This document shows, one piece after another, positions 1 through 5,136 of a stretch of 6,740 bases of DNA; the stretch's first letter is position 1, and the number at the start of each line of letters is the position of its first letter. The DNA comes from Cyanobacteriota bacterium. GTDB lineage: Bacteria; Cyanobacteriota; Cyanobacteriia; Phormidesmidales; Phormidesmidaceae. The stretch spans positions 1 through 6,740 of the forward strand of contig JAIXUR010000090.1 of NCBI GenBank assembly GCA_027483425.1, in the 5' to 3' direction. The position numbers were made by a program, and so were the translations under genes. A model generated the notes under the pieces. The model worked only from the letters and a program-made list of their open reading frames with translations, had not been told where the DNA came from and did not search any database.

Positions 1-204
1 ATCGCCCTCCTGGACCGTGATCGCATACTCAAACCGGTCGGGCTGGGGCGGGGCTGCTAGCGTTGCTGGCAGGTGAAAGAAGTCTACCGCCTCAACTAGA
101 CCGCGCAGCTGCGCCGCCTGATCCGGCGATAGATCGGCGGTATCGACGGTGATGGTTAAGGGCAGGCCGGTGAAACCACCGCTGCGCTCTACTGTGATCT
201 GCAT
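1..204 (-). CDS. Emfourin-like protealysin inhibitor (5' part, runs off the window edge)
   Basis: Sixty-eight codons are present from an ATG at 204, and the reading frame continues past base 1. The protein opens MQITVERSGGFTG, followed by a VDT strand, a helix with QAAQLRGLVEA and FFHLPA, then PPQPDRFEYAITV. This pattern (xIxVxRSGGF, helix with LVEA, PDRFxYxITV) is what I recognise from emfourin, the small cytoplasmic protein that tightly inhibits protealysin-type M4 peptidases and is encoded beside them. Most of the roughly 100-residue family length is visible; only the C-terminal end is missing. It lies 116 nt after the stop of the M4 peptidase gene on the same strand, exactly the expected partnership. 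No strong Shine-Dalgarno precedes the ATG, and I found no in-frame alternative start in the spacer. The likely role is to hold the neighbouring protease inactive in the cell. Family assignment is from memory of the family pattern. Confidence 0.88.
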   Translation of the reverse strand, partial: MQITVERSGGFTGLPLTITVDTADLSPDQAAQLRGLVEAVDFFHLPATLAAPPQPDRFEYAITVQEGD

Positions 205-319
205 GGCGTTTTGCTCGATGACGGTTCCACCCCGGCTAGGAGCCAGGTTAGAACGTAATTCTGGGTTCTAGCTTCTGGCTCCTGGCTCCTAGCTTCTGGC
301 TCCTGAATTGAGCTCTACC
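205..319. other. Spacer between M4 peptidase and inhibitor genes
   Basis: This 115-nt spacer contains no ORF of note. Its main content is the repeat at 268-305. No clear terminator hairpin with a T-run is visible on the minus strand, so read-through from the peptidase into the inhibitor is plausible. Confidence 0.6.
268..305. repeat. Direct repeat, 17 nt x 2, period 21
   Basis: CTAGCTTCTGGCTCCTG occurs at 268-284 and again, identical, at 289-305. The joining bases GCTC belong to the same CTTCTGGCTCCTGG theme, so the block is a short tandem array. Its complement (GCCAGGAGCCAGGAG) reappears at 5912-5926 in the spacer before the transporter gene. Such low-complexity GGAGCCAGGAG-type intergenic repeats are familiar in cyanobacterial genomes. 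Confidence 0.85.
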
Positions 320-1372
320 TTAGAGGACGCCCACCTCTTGCCAGGCGCTACGGACGGCTTTCTGCTCGTCACTGTTGTCCCCATAGTAGCCAGCGATCGC
401 GATCGTGGCGTTGGCTGCATCCTTGAAGCTGGCGTTGCTTTCCAGCCCACTCTTCATCGTGGCGTACCAAATTTTTCCGGTTTTTTCCCAGGCATAGCCA
501 CCAATGGCCATCGCCGCCAGATAAAACGCATGGTTAGGGATGCCCGAGTTAACGTGAACGCCGCCGCGATTGCGCCCGCCCTGGTAGCGATCGCGGTAGT
601 GCTTGGGTTGAGGGTCGGTGCCAAAGTCTGGATCACCCCTGTAGGCTTTCTCCCCCGTGAGGGTCCGCAACCCTTGAATGCGGGCACCGGGGCCGAGTAT
701 CTCCTTGCCGATGTACCAGTCGGCCTGGTCGACGGTCTGATGGTGCTTCCATTGACTGACCAAGCTGCCCATGATGTCGGCAAAGCTTTCATTCAGGGCA
801 CCAGACTCGTCGAAGTAGTCTAGGTTGCTGGTAAAACTCAACACGCCATGGGTCAGTTCGTGGGCAACCACATCCAGGGACTTGGTGAAACGGGTAAATA
901 AACTCCCGTCGCCATCGCCGTAGGCCATCTGCTTGCCGTTGAAAAATGCGTTGGACATCGGGGCATCGAAGGTGTCCCCCACATGGATGCTCGATCGCAG
1001 GGGAAAGCCCGCATCGTCCAAGGAGTCTCGCCCGAACACCGCTTGGTAGAAATCGTAGACATCGCCAGTGTGATCGTAGGCCTCATTGGCCGCCTCATCG
1101 TCCACGGGGCGATCGCCCTCCTGGCGCACTAGGGTGCCAGGTAGGGGGTCGCTGCCCCCTTTCATGTCGAACACATAGCGCTCTTTGCCCGCCACCTGGC
1201 CGATCAACGATGGGGCCAGAAATTGCGGGGTCATCAGTCGCCGGGCCGTACGATATTCATTGCCCAAGGACGCCAGGGCGATCTGACGCACCGCCGGATC
1301 CTCAGAGGTCTGGAGGCTTTCAGCCATGTAGGGCGGCACGAAGCAGCAGAGTGGGTGGTGACATAAATGCAT
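320..1372 (-). CDS. Protealysin-like M4 (thermolysin family) zinc metallopeptidase
   Basis: A 350-aa zinc endopeptidase of family M4. The catalytic signature is complete: HELTH at residues 171-175 (zinc ligands H171 and H175, general base E172), third zinc ligand E195 in GALNESFAD, and the thermolysin-type catalytic histidine H273 in GGVHVNSGIPNH. The substrate-strand region NAFFNGKQMAYGDG lies at 141-154. There is no signal peptide and no long propeptide; a short N-terminal segment with VPPYM at 12-16 matches the compact PPL-type propeptide of protealysins, so the enzyme should be made in the cytoplasm. The frame is open back to 1654, but that extension overlaps the upstream gene. The start at 1372 is preferred because AAGGA lies 7 nt ahead and the protein then begins just before the propeptide motif. 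Oddity: the N-terminus is Cys/His rich (C4, H5, H6, C9, C10). It is followed by an emfourin-like inhibitor gene. Confidence 0.96.
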   Translation of the reverse strand: MHLCHHPLCCFVPPYMAESLQTSEDPAVRQIALASLGNEYRTARRLMTPQFLAPSLIGQVAGKERYVFDMKGGSDPLPGTLVRQEGDRPVDDEAANEAYDHTGDVYDFYQAVFGRDSLDDAGFPLRSSIHVGDTFDAPMSNAFFNGKQMAYGDGDGSLFTRFTKSLDVVAHELTHGVLSFTSNLDYFDESGALNESFADIMGSLVSQWKHHQTVDQADWYIGKEILGPGARIQGLRTLTGEKAYRGDPDFGTDPQPKHYRDRYQGGRNRGGVHVNSGIPNHAFYLAAMAIGGYAWEKTGKIWYATMKSGLESNASFKDAANATIAIAGYYGDNSDEQKAVRSAWQEVGVL

Positions 1373-1379
1373 GATTATT

Positions 1380-1384
1380 TCCTT
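1380..1384 (-). promoter_or_regulatory. Ribosome binding site of the M4 peptidase
   Basis: AAGGA on the minus strand, 7 nt before the ATG at 1372. This decides the start: the longer frame reaching back to 1654 would run inside the preceding coding region. Confidence 0.8.
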
Positions 1385-1386
1385 AT

Positions 1387-1434
1387 AGGTAGAATTTTTT
1401 GTCCAGAATTTCTTGTATCCAGAATTTTTTACAC
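1387..1434. repeat. Three tandem 16-nt A/T-rich repeats
   Basis: Three consecutive 16-nt units (1387-1402, 1403-1418, 1419-1434) share the core AGAATTTTTT or AGAATTTCTT. On the mRNA they read as AAAAAATTCT-type segments immediately before the peptidase ribosome binding site, and the third unit overlaps the stop codon of the SUKH gene. They fill most of the 56-nt gap between the two genes. Confidence 0.75.
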
Positions 1435-2811
1435 AACCAGAAGGATGGGCACTTTGAAGTGGCCGGGGGATGCGGAAATATTCTGAAGAATGACCCCCAC
1501 CTTGAGCCGATACAAACCGGACTGCTGTAACCGCGCTATGGGGAATTGAGCGATGTAGGTGGATTGATTGCCCCCCGCTAGCTGCGCCGTAATATCGCCG
1601 AGATCCGTCTCTAATCGAGTGGACAGATGGCGGGCAACGCATTGGGCACGACACACAACCGGCTGGTCTAACCGCCGTGCCAGGGCTGAACCACTGACGT
1701 TCATGGAAACTTCCAGCTTAAAGGGCTCTCCCCGCTGAATCGGGCTGGAGAAGAGCGGCTGGGTTTGATTAACCACCATGGAGGGCTCGGTTTGAGGGGC
1801 GCGAATAACGCGAAGTTGAGTAATTTCTATACCGGGTGTTGCCGCTGCAGGTTGCTCAAGGCGGCGGTTTAACTGCGACAGCATCCACCGTTGAATGGCC
1901 GTCAGGTCTAGATCGGCTCGGGTTTCAACGGTATCGGTTTCCTGATGGCGAATAATGCTGCGGTGCTCGGTGTGTCCCTGCCGTTGACGGGTTTGGCAGT
2001 CGATGGTGAAGCAGGCTAGGTCATGCCAGTCGGCTTGGATCGTCGGCCCAGAGGCGGCTCGGCTGGGTGACTCATCCGGTTCTAGCGCAGCGATGGCCAC
2101 TGAGGTGGTGGCGGCGATCGCCTCGGGTTCGGGTTTTAAGACTGGGGATACTGAGGTAATTGGAGTAACTGGATTAACAGGCGTTTCCCTCAACTCCAGG
2201 AAACTTTCGTACTCCGCCTGCATCATGTCCTGGAACGAGCGGTAGCGATCGGCCCCAGGCAACCAGTCACCAAAAAACCAGGCTTCCCACTCACCATCCG
2301 GCGTTATAACCTGCGGATTGAGCAGATAGATTGTCCCATCGCCGTGCTGACTAATTTCTAACGCCGCTTGTAGATATTCAACCCGAATTTTGCTGCAATC
2401 CTGTTGATCGCCATAGACAAAGTAGTCTACATCTGCAATGAATGAGCTCGGCGCTTTTGCGTTATTAGAAGACTCTGAGGGTGGATGTTCAGATTTTTCT
2501 AAAAAGGCATCAATCCACGCCTGATGTCTAACCGCAAACCATTCAATGTCTTCAATAGACCAGAGTTTATTGCTAAACAGAGAGGTCTGCCGCCAGCCAT
2601 TGGTTACCTTTAGAAAGGCATGATATGAGGGGGGCAAGACCGTTCCCAGGCGAGCTTCAACCCGAGTAATTTGCTTTTCCGTTGCCCCTGGATACCCCAA
2701 CCAACCAGATTTCAGAACCTCTGGTGGCAGTTCGTTGCGATCGCGACCAATCGCATCTATGGTTTCCTGACTCCATCGTTTCAGGAAACTCTCCCAATCA
2801 AAGCTGCTCAT
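1429..2811 (-). CDS. SUKH (SMI1/KNR4) domain protein with duplicated Ig-like tail
   Basis: A 460-aa protein with three parts. Residues about 35-205 form a SUKH/SMI1-KNR4 domain: GWLGYPGATEKQI at 36-48, a helix with VEARLG, LPPSYHAFLKVTNGW at 59-73, GEWEAWFFGDWLPGA at 173-187 and a closing helix with MQAEYESFLEL. A Pro/Val/Thr linker follows (208-258). Residues 262-310 are a module homologous, without gaps, to 119-167 of the upstream HhH protein, and 328-460 are a beta-rich Ig-like domain ending GHFKVPILLVV. SUKH domains bind partner proteins and are common in immunity proteins against bacterial toxins; the partner here is unknown. The ATG at 2811 is chosen because AAGGA lies 8 nt upstream and overlaps the stop of the preceding gene; the frame is open to 3036, but that stretch lies inside the preceding gene. 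No signal peptide is seen, so it is probably cytoplasmic. Confidence 0.92.
   Translation of the reverse strand: MSSFDWESFLKRWSQETIDAIGRDRNELPPEVLKSGWLGYPGATEKQITRVEARLGTVLPPSYHAFLKVTNGWRQTSLFSNKLWSIEDIEWFAVRHQAWIDAFLEKSEHPPSESSNNAKAPSSFIADVDYFVYGDQQDCSKIRVEYLQAALEISQHGDGTIYLLNPQVITPDGEWEAWFFGDWLPGADRYRSFQDMMQAEYESFLELRETPVNPVTPITSVSPVLKPEPEAIAATTSVAIAALEPDESPSRAASGPTIQADWHDLACFTIDCQTRQRQGHTEHRSIIRHQETDTVETRADLDLTAIQRWMLSQLNRRLEQPAAATPGIEITQLRVIRAPQTEPSMVVNQTQPLFSSPIQRGEPFKLEVSMNVSGSALARRLDQPVVCRAQCVARHLSTRLETDLGDITAQLAGGNQSTYIAQFPIARLQQSGLYRLKVGVILQNISASPGHFKVPILLVV
2141..2185. repeat. 9-nt tandem repeat x 5 in the linker of the SUKH protein
   Basis: Five diverged 9-nt units (ACTGGGGAT, ACTGAGGTA, ATTGGAGTA, ACTGGATTA, ACAGGCGTT) encode five tripeptides on the minus strand: TPV, NPV, TPI, TSV and SPV (residues 210-224). 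The array stays in frame and gives an extended, probably flexible linker between the SUKH domain and the tail. Copy number may vary between strains. Confidence 0.75.
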
Positions 2812-2819
2812 GATTGTAA

Positions 2820-2824
2820 TCCTT
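2820..2824 (-). promoter_or_regulatory. Ribosome binding site of the SUKH gene, overlapping the upstream stop
   Basis: AAGGA, 8 nt before the ATG at 2811. Its two A bases are the last two of the TAA stop (2825-2823) of the HhH gene, an arrangement that favours coupled translation. Confidence 0.8.
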
Positions 2825-3800
2825 AGACGACTTGGAGCATTGGCACTTTGAACTGCCCTAACGCGGCTGAGCCATGCTGCGGAGTGACTAAGACCTTCAA
2901 CCTGTAGGTGCCGGGCTGTGGCAACAGCAGCGATGGCAGCAGAACCTGATGGGCTGAGTGGTTGGCTGGGGTCAGGTGCGCCGTTACCTCGCCCAGGCTG
3001 TCCGTGGTTCCAGTGGCGAGATTGTGGGCAAAGCATTCCACTCGATAGGCCGCCGGTGGGGCTGGATCGGTCTCTGGCCGCCCAGCAAATTGCAGGGACA
3101 CCTCCAGGGCAAACGGTTCAGTGGTTTGCAGGGCATCGGGGAAGATGGGGCTCTGCCGGTCAGCCACCATCGGGAGGCTCATGTGCTCCAGCTGCATCAC
3201 CCGGAGCTGAGTGATGTCTGCGATGCCTGGGGCGGCGGCTTCTGGGATGATCGGGGGCTCTGTCGGCAACGGCGGCTGTACAGCCGCCATGCGATCGCGC
3301 ATCCATTGCGCCACTAGGTCAGTCTCAAAGTCAGTCCAGCTTTCCATGGCCTCGGTTTCAAGGTGGTAGGTGACGAGGCGTTGTTCGGTGGCACCATTGA
3401 CCTGGCGGGTTTGATAGTCCACTTTAAATGACGCAAACGACTCCCAAGGCGCGAGATCGGGGGCGATCGCCGCCTCCGATTGCTCTCTCGCTAGGGGGTT
3501 GCAGTCCCCTGGTGCGGCTTCAACCGTGGGGGGCGCTTCGGCTTGCGCTAAGGACGCCTGAACATGGTGGAGCCGGGCTTGGGCAATCCATTCCTCCAGT
3601 TCATAGCGCGAGAGGGTGCGGCCATCCTGCTTGGCCTGCGCTTCTACAGCATCGGCTGACGCCTGGGCCAGATCGGCGATCGTGGCGATACCCAGCGAGC
3701 TCAGCCAACGCTTTCTAACTACGCCAATCCCGCGAATCTGGGTTAAGTCGTTGTGATCCTTTTGATGGCCGTTCAGGCCATACGTTGATGATTCCATCAT
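2823..3800 (-). CDS. Helix-hairpin-helix protein with duplicated Ig-like tail, function unknown
   Basis: A 325-aa protein in three parts. Residues about 18-85 look like a helix-hairpin-helix unit: DLTQIRGIGVVRKRWL with the G-I-G hairpin at 24-26, then LGIATIADLAQA and further helices. This type binds DNA non-specifically or acts as a small helical adaptor. An Ala/Pro-rich linker follows. Residues 119-167 align without gaps to 262-310 of the next gene's product (19 of 49 identical), and 195-325 form a beta-rich Ig-like domain that begins DITQLRV and ends GQFKVPMLQVV (8 of 11 identical to the end of the neighbour). No signal peptide or membrane segment is seen. Two adjacent ATGs (3800 and 3797) compete: GAGGA is 5 nt from the first and 8 nt from the second, so 3797 may be the true start. 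Its stop lies 11 nt before the SUKH gene. Function is not recognised. Confidence 0.88.
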   Translation of the reverse strand: MMESSTYGLNGHQKDHNDLTQIRGIGVVRKRWLSSLGIATIADLAQASADAVEAQAKQDGRTLSRYELEEWIAQARLHHVQASLAQAEAPPTVEAAPGDCNPLAREQSEAAIAPDLAPWESFASFKVDYQTRQVNGATEQRLVTYHLETEAMESWTDFETDLVAQWMRDRMAAVQPPLPTEPPIIPEAAAPGIADITQLRVMQLEHMSLPMVADRQSPIFPDALQTTEPFALEVSLQFAGRPETDPAPPAAYRVECFAHNLATGTTDSLGEVTAHLTPANHSAHQVLLPSLLLPQPGTYRLKVLVTPQHGSAALGQFKVPMLQVV

Positions 3801-3822
3801 CCCTGTCCTCGTCTAAATAGGA

Positions 3823-3850
3823 ACCTGGTAGGCGCAAAGTCCTACCAGGT
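3823..3850 (-). terminator. 10-bp perfect hairpin, attenuator or mRNA-end candidate
   Basis: ACCTGGTAGG at 3823-3832 and CCTACCAGGT at 3841-3850 form a perfect 10-bp stem with an 8-nt loop. On the minus-strand transcript the stem is followed by TCCTATTTAG, which is only weakly T-rich. It therefore looks more like a partial terminator or an mRNA-stabilising 3' end for the first gene than a full stop. Confidence 0.6.
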
Positions 3851-3857
3851 GATTTAA

Positions 3858-3877
3858 CTCCTGAACGATGTCAGGAG
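3858..3877 (-). other. 7-bp hairpin upstream of the attenuator candidate
   Basis: CTCCTGA at 3858-3864 and TCAGGAG at 3871-3877 form a perfect 7-bp stem with a 6-nt loop, 7 nt from the larger hairpin. There is no T-run. Together the two hairpins could protect the mRNA of the first gene from degradation. Confidence 0.5.
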
Positions 3878-3920
3878 ATCGTTACGGTCAGCACCAGGCT
3901 GGGTTTAGAGCGGCAATGCC

Positions 3921-4502
3921 TTACTCTTGACCAGCAGGGTAGACCTGCAGGTTGACTTCTTTGATGTAGCCATGGCCCCAGATCTTGGTGGTGCACTCGT
4001 TGCGAACCGGGCCGGTGGTAACCACAGCACCGATCTCATAGAGGCCGGGCTTTAGGCCATCGTTGCCAGCAACTCCTTGGCGGACGATAGTGTAGCTAAA
4101 TACCCCTTTCTCAGTGATACAGATCGTCTGAACATTAACTTCGGGAGCCTTGATACCGTAGCCTTCGATGCCGAAGTCAACGGTGATCTCGGTGCCCAGG
4201 CACATGAGCAGTTCGGTCAGGGGAGTCTTGTTAAACTCAACGGTCAGGGAGAGTTCGTACTTTTCATCTTCGGCAATGATGAAGGGAGAATTGGCCGGAT
4301 CCGCAGGGTTAGTGCCAAGGCCGGCAACCCGTAGATCCTTCAATTCAAACGTCACTGGGCCGATAATAGACTGACTACGAGCTTCGGTAGAAGAGAGTTC
4401 GCGAGGTTGTGAACCGAGAGCCTCGGTGCCTCGGAAGCCCTGGACTCCGCTGCCCCGGAATTGCTTAGCTGCTGCTACCATTGCATCCATTTCGTTAGCC
4501 AT
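3921..4502 (-). CDS. Small Ig-like beta-domain protein, first gene of the cluster
   Basis: A 193-aa protein of unknown function. The first 45 residues are polar and probably disordered (FRGSGVQGFRGTEALGS at 15-31). Residues about 48-190 are beta-rich: FELKDLRVAGLG, SPFIIAEDEKYELSLTVEF at 72-90, a loop with LTELLMCLGTEITVDF, then KPGLYEIGAVVTTGP and a KIWGHGYIKEVNLQVYPAG ending. The order of motifs (DLRV, then SPx with E-x-L-x-x-V strands, then L-x-x-G-x-Y-x-x-x-V-V-T, then V-x-L-x-V at the end) follows the tails of the next two genes, so it is probably a shorter relative without a front module or the 50-residue module. No signal peptide or membrane segment is seen. AAGGA lies 10 nt ahead of the ATG at 4502. 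Hairpins directly downstream suggest it may be expressed above the rest of the cluster. Codon pattern and position support a real gene. Confidence 0.87.
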   Translation of the reverse strand: MANEMDAMVAAAKQFRGSGVQGFRGTEALGSQPRELSSTEARSQSIIGPVTFELKDLRVAGLGTNPADPANSPFIIAEDEKYELSLTVEFNKTPLTELLMCLGTEITVDFGIEGYGIKAPEVNVQTICITEKGVFSYTIVRQGVAGNDGLKPGLYEIGAVVTTGPVRNECTTKIWGHGYIKEVNLQVYPAGQE

Positions 4503-4646
4503 AATACTAGTGTCCTTGTGTAATCGCAGGTTCTTGAATTGGATGGCAAGCCTTTGTTTGAACCAGCTTTTAGGCGTTTAGTCTTCAGCTCATTCGTGCT
4601 TGGCTTGTCAACTGAACTCATCATTGCAACCTTGACGGCGATTGTC

Positions 4647-4673
4647 AGTACCCCAGTCGGGTACTCTTTTTTT
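4647..4673 (+). terminator. Rho-independent terminator on the plus strand with no gene in front
   Basis: AGTACCC (4647-4653) and GGGTACT (4659-4665) form a perfect 7-bp stem with a 5-nt loop, followed by C and seven T (4667-4673). Read on the minus strand the stem is preceded by the A-run and followed by mixed sequence, so it works in one direction only. No plus-strand gene ends here, which points to a short RNA or antisense transcript ending at this site. Confidence 0.7.
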
Positions 4674-4826
4674 GAAGTGGGCTGTGCTAAGCTAAGCCGT
4701 ATCAACCGCAGATTGATTTGCGATGAGCAGGTTAAACTGTTGTTAAGTCTTGTATGGGCCTAGAACCGTTTTTAAGCCAGCAACTTAGCCACCAATCAAT
4801 TAGATTCGCTGCATCACCTCTGAAAC

Positions 4827-4866
4827 GAAACTTATAGTTTGCTTGCTAAACTTAGCGTAAAGTTTC
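4827..4866. promoter_or_regulatory. AAACTT motif array, candidate operator
   Basis: AAACTT occurs at 4828-4833 and 4848-4853, exactly 20 nt apart, and its complement AAGTTT at 4860-4865. GAAACTT (4827-4833) and AAGTTTC (4860-4866) form the outer inverted repeat. A TATAGT hexamer sits at 4833-4838 without a good -35. Two-turn spacing is typical of sites for dimeric regulators; the LuxR-type neighbour is a candidate binder. Inference only. Confidence 0.35.
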
Positions 4867-4972
4867 CGAGCGTTGTGCGCGATCAGTCTTTAACTAGCCT
4901 CATAAATTTGGTGCAGTTGTCTCCTGCGCAGCCTCTAAAAGCCATGAATGACAATGCTTTTCAGTTCAGTAG

Positions 4973-4987
4973 TGCACCCTCGGTGCA
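4973..4987. promoter_or_regulatory. 6-bp inverted repeat TGCACC-CTC-GGTGCA
   Basis: Perfect 6-bp dyad with a 3-nt centre, 150 nt before the luxR-type start. No T-run follows it. It may be a small hairpin in a leader or a protein site; nothing else distinguishes the two. Confidence 0.35.
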
Positions 4988-5016
4988 ATAGAACCTCAGG
5001 AGAGGATCGAAGCTAA

Positions 5017-5045
5017 CGGTCATCTGTCAAAACGACAAATGACCG
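5017..5045. promoter_or_regulatory. 29-nt dyad upstream of the luxR-type gene
   Basis: CGGTCAT (5017-5023) mirrors ATGACCG (5039-5045), and inside it TGTC (5025-5028) mirrors GACA (5034-5037) around an AAAAC centre. Eleven of twelve pairs match; only C5024/A5038 does not. TAACGGT overlaps its left end (5014-5020) and recurs at 5049-5055. It lies about 90 nt before the start codon and lacks a T-run, so an operator or a leader hairpin fits better than a terminator. Confidence 0.6.
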
Positions 5046-5124
5046 CTGTAACGGTTTAAGGCTGCGTTTGATTTTCTCCACCCACTGATCAAGTCTCGTC
5101 AGCGAATGTAGCATTTGTTGCTTT

Positions 5125-5129
5125 GGAGG
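5125..5129 (+). promoter_or_regulatory. Ribosome binding site of the luxR-type gene
   Basis: GGAGG, 7 nt before the ATG at 5137 and only 4 nt before a TTG at 5134. The spacing favours the ATG. Confidence 0.85.
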
Positions 5130-5136
5130 TTAGTTG

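Larger units (their letters stand above)
3801..3920. other. Spacer with two hairpins between the first and second genes of the cluster
   Basis: This 120-nt gap is the longest inside the minus-strand cluster. It holds two separate perfect inverted repeats (listed individually) and the GAGGA ribosome binding site for the HhH gene at 3806-3810. Confidence 0.75.
4503..5136. other. Divergent intergenic regulatory region
   Basis: This 634-nt region lies between the minus-strand cluster and the plus-strand luxR-type gene and must hold both promoters. I see no convincing protein gene. It contains a plus-strand terminator at 4647-4673, an AAACTT motif array at 4827-4866, dyads at 4973-4987 and 5017-5045, and a consensus TTGACA on the minus strand (about 4605-4600) without a good -10 box at normal spacing. 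It is more A/T-rich than the flanking cluster. I could not place either promoter with confidence. Confidence 0.65.

Noticed and set aside
308..823. 171-codon open frame on the plus strand, opposite the M4 peptidase
   Set aside because: It is antisense to a gene with a complete catalytic signature, begins at TTG, and shows no family pattern; it is a shadow of GC-rich coding sequence.
1373..1654. N-terminal extension of the M4 peptidase frame
   Set aside because: It crosses the tandem repeats and the 3' end of the SUKH gene, lacks protein-like features, and a good ribosome binding site stands before the ATG at 1372.
2812..3036. N-terminal extension of the SUKH frame
   Set aside because: It overlaps the conserved tail of the HhH protein, and the ATG at 2811 has a well-spaced AAGGA.
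2918..3718. Plus-strand open frames opposite the HhH gene
   Set aside because: They are antisense to a protein whose tail is conserved with its neighbour, and their products are compositionally odd and unrecognisable.
4600..4605. Consensus TTGACA on the minus strand as promoter of the cluster
   Set aside because: No acceptable -10 hexamer lies 16-18 nt downstream, so it is not listed as a promoter.
4475..4705. 76-codon minus-strand frame overlapping the start of the first cluster gene
   Set aside because: It overlaps the well-supported start at 4502 in another frame and shows no family features.
4539..4763. 74-codon plus-strand frame in the intergenic region
   Set aside because: It starts at TTG without a ribosome binding site and runs through an intrinsic terminator; its hydrophobic stretch looks accidental.
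4503..5136. CRISPR array or tRNA in the long intergenic region
   Set aside because: No regularly spaced repeat of suitable length and no cloverleaf or TTCGANTC-type arm could be found on either strand.
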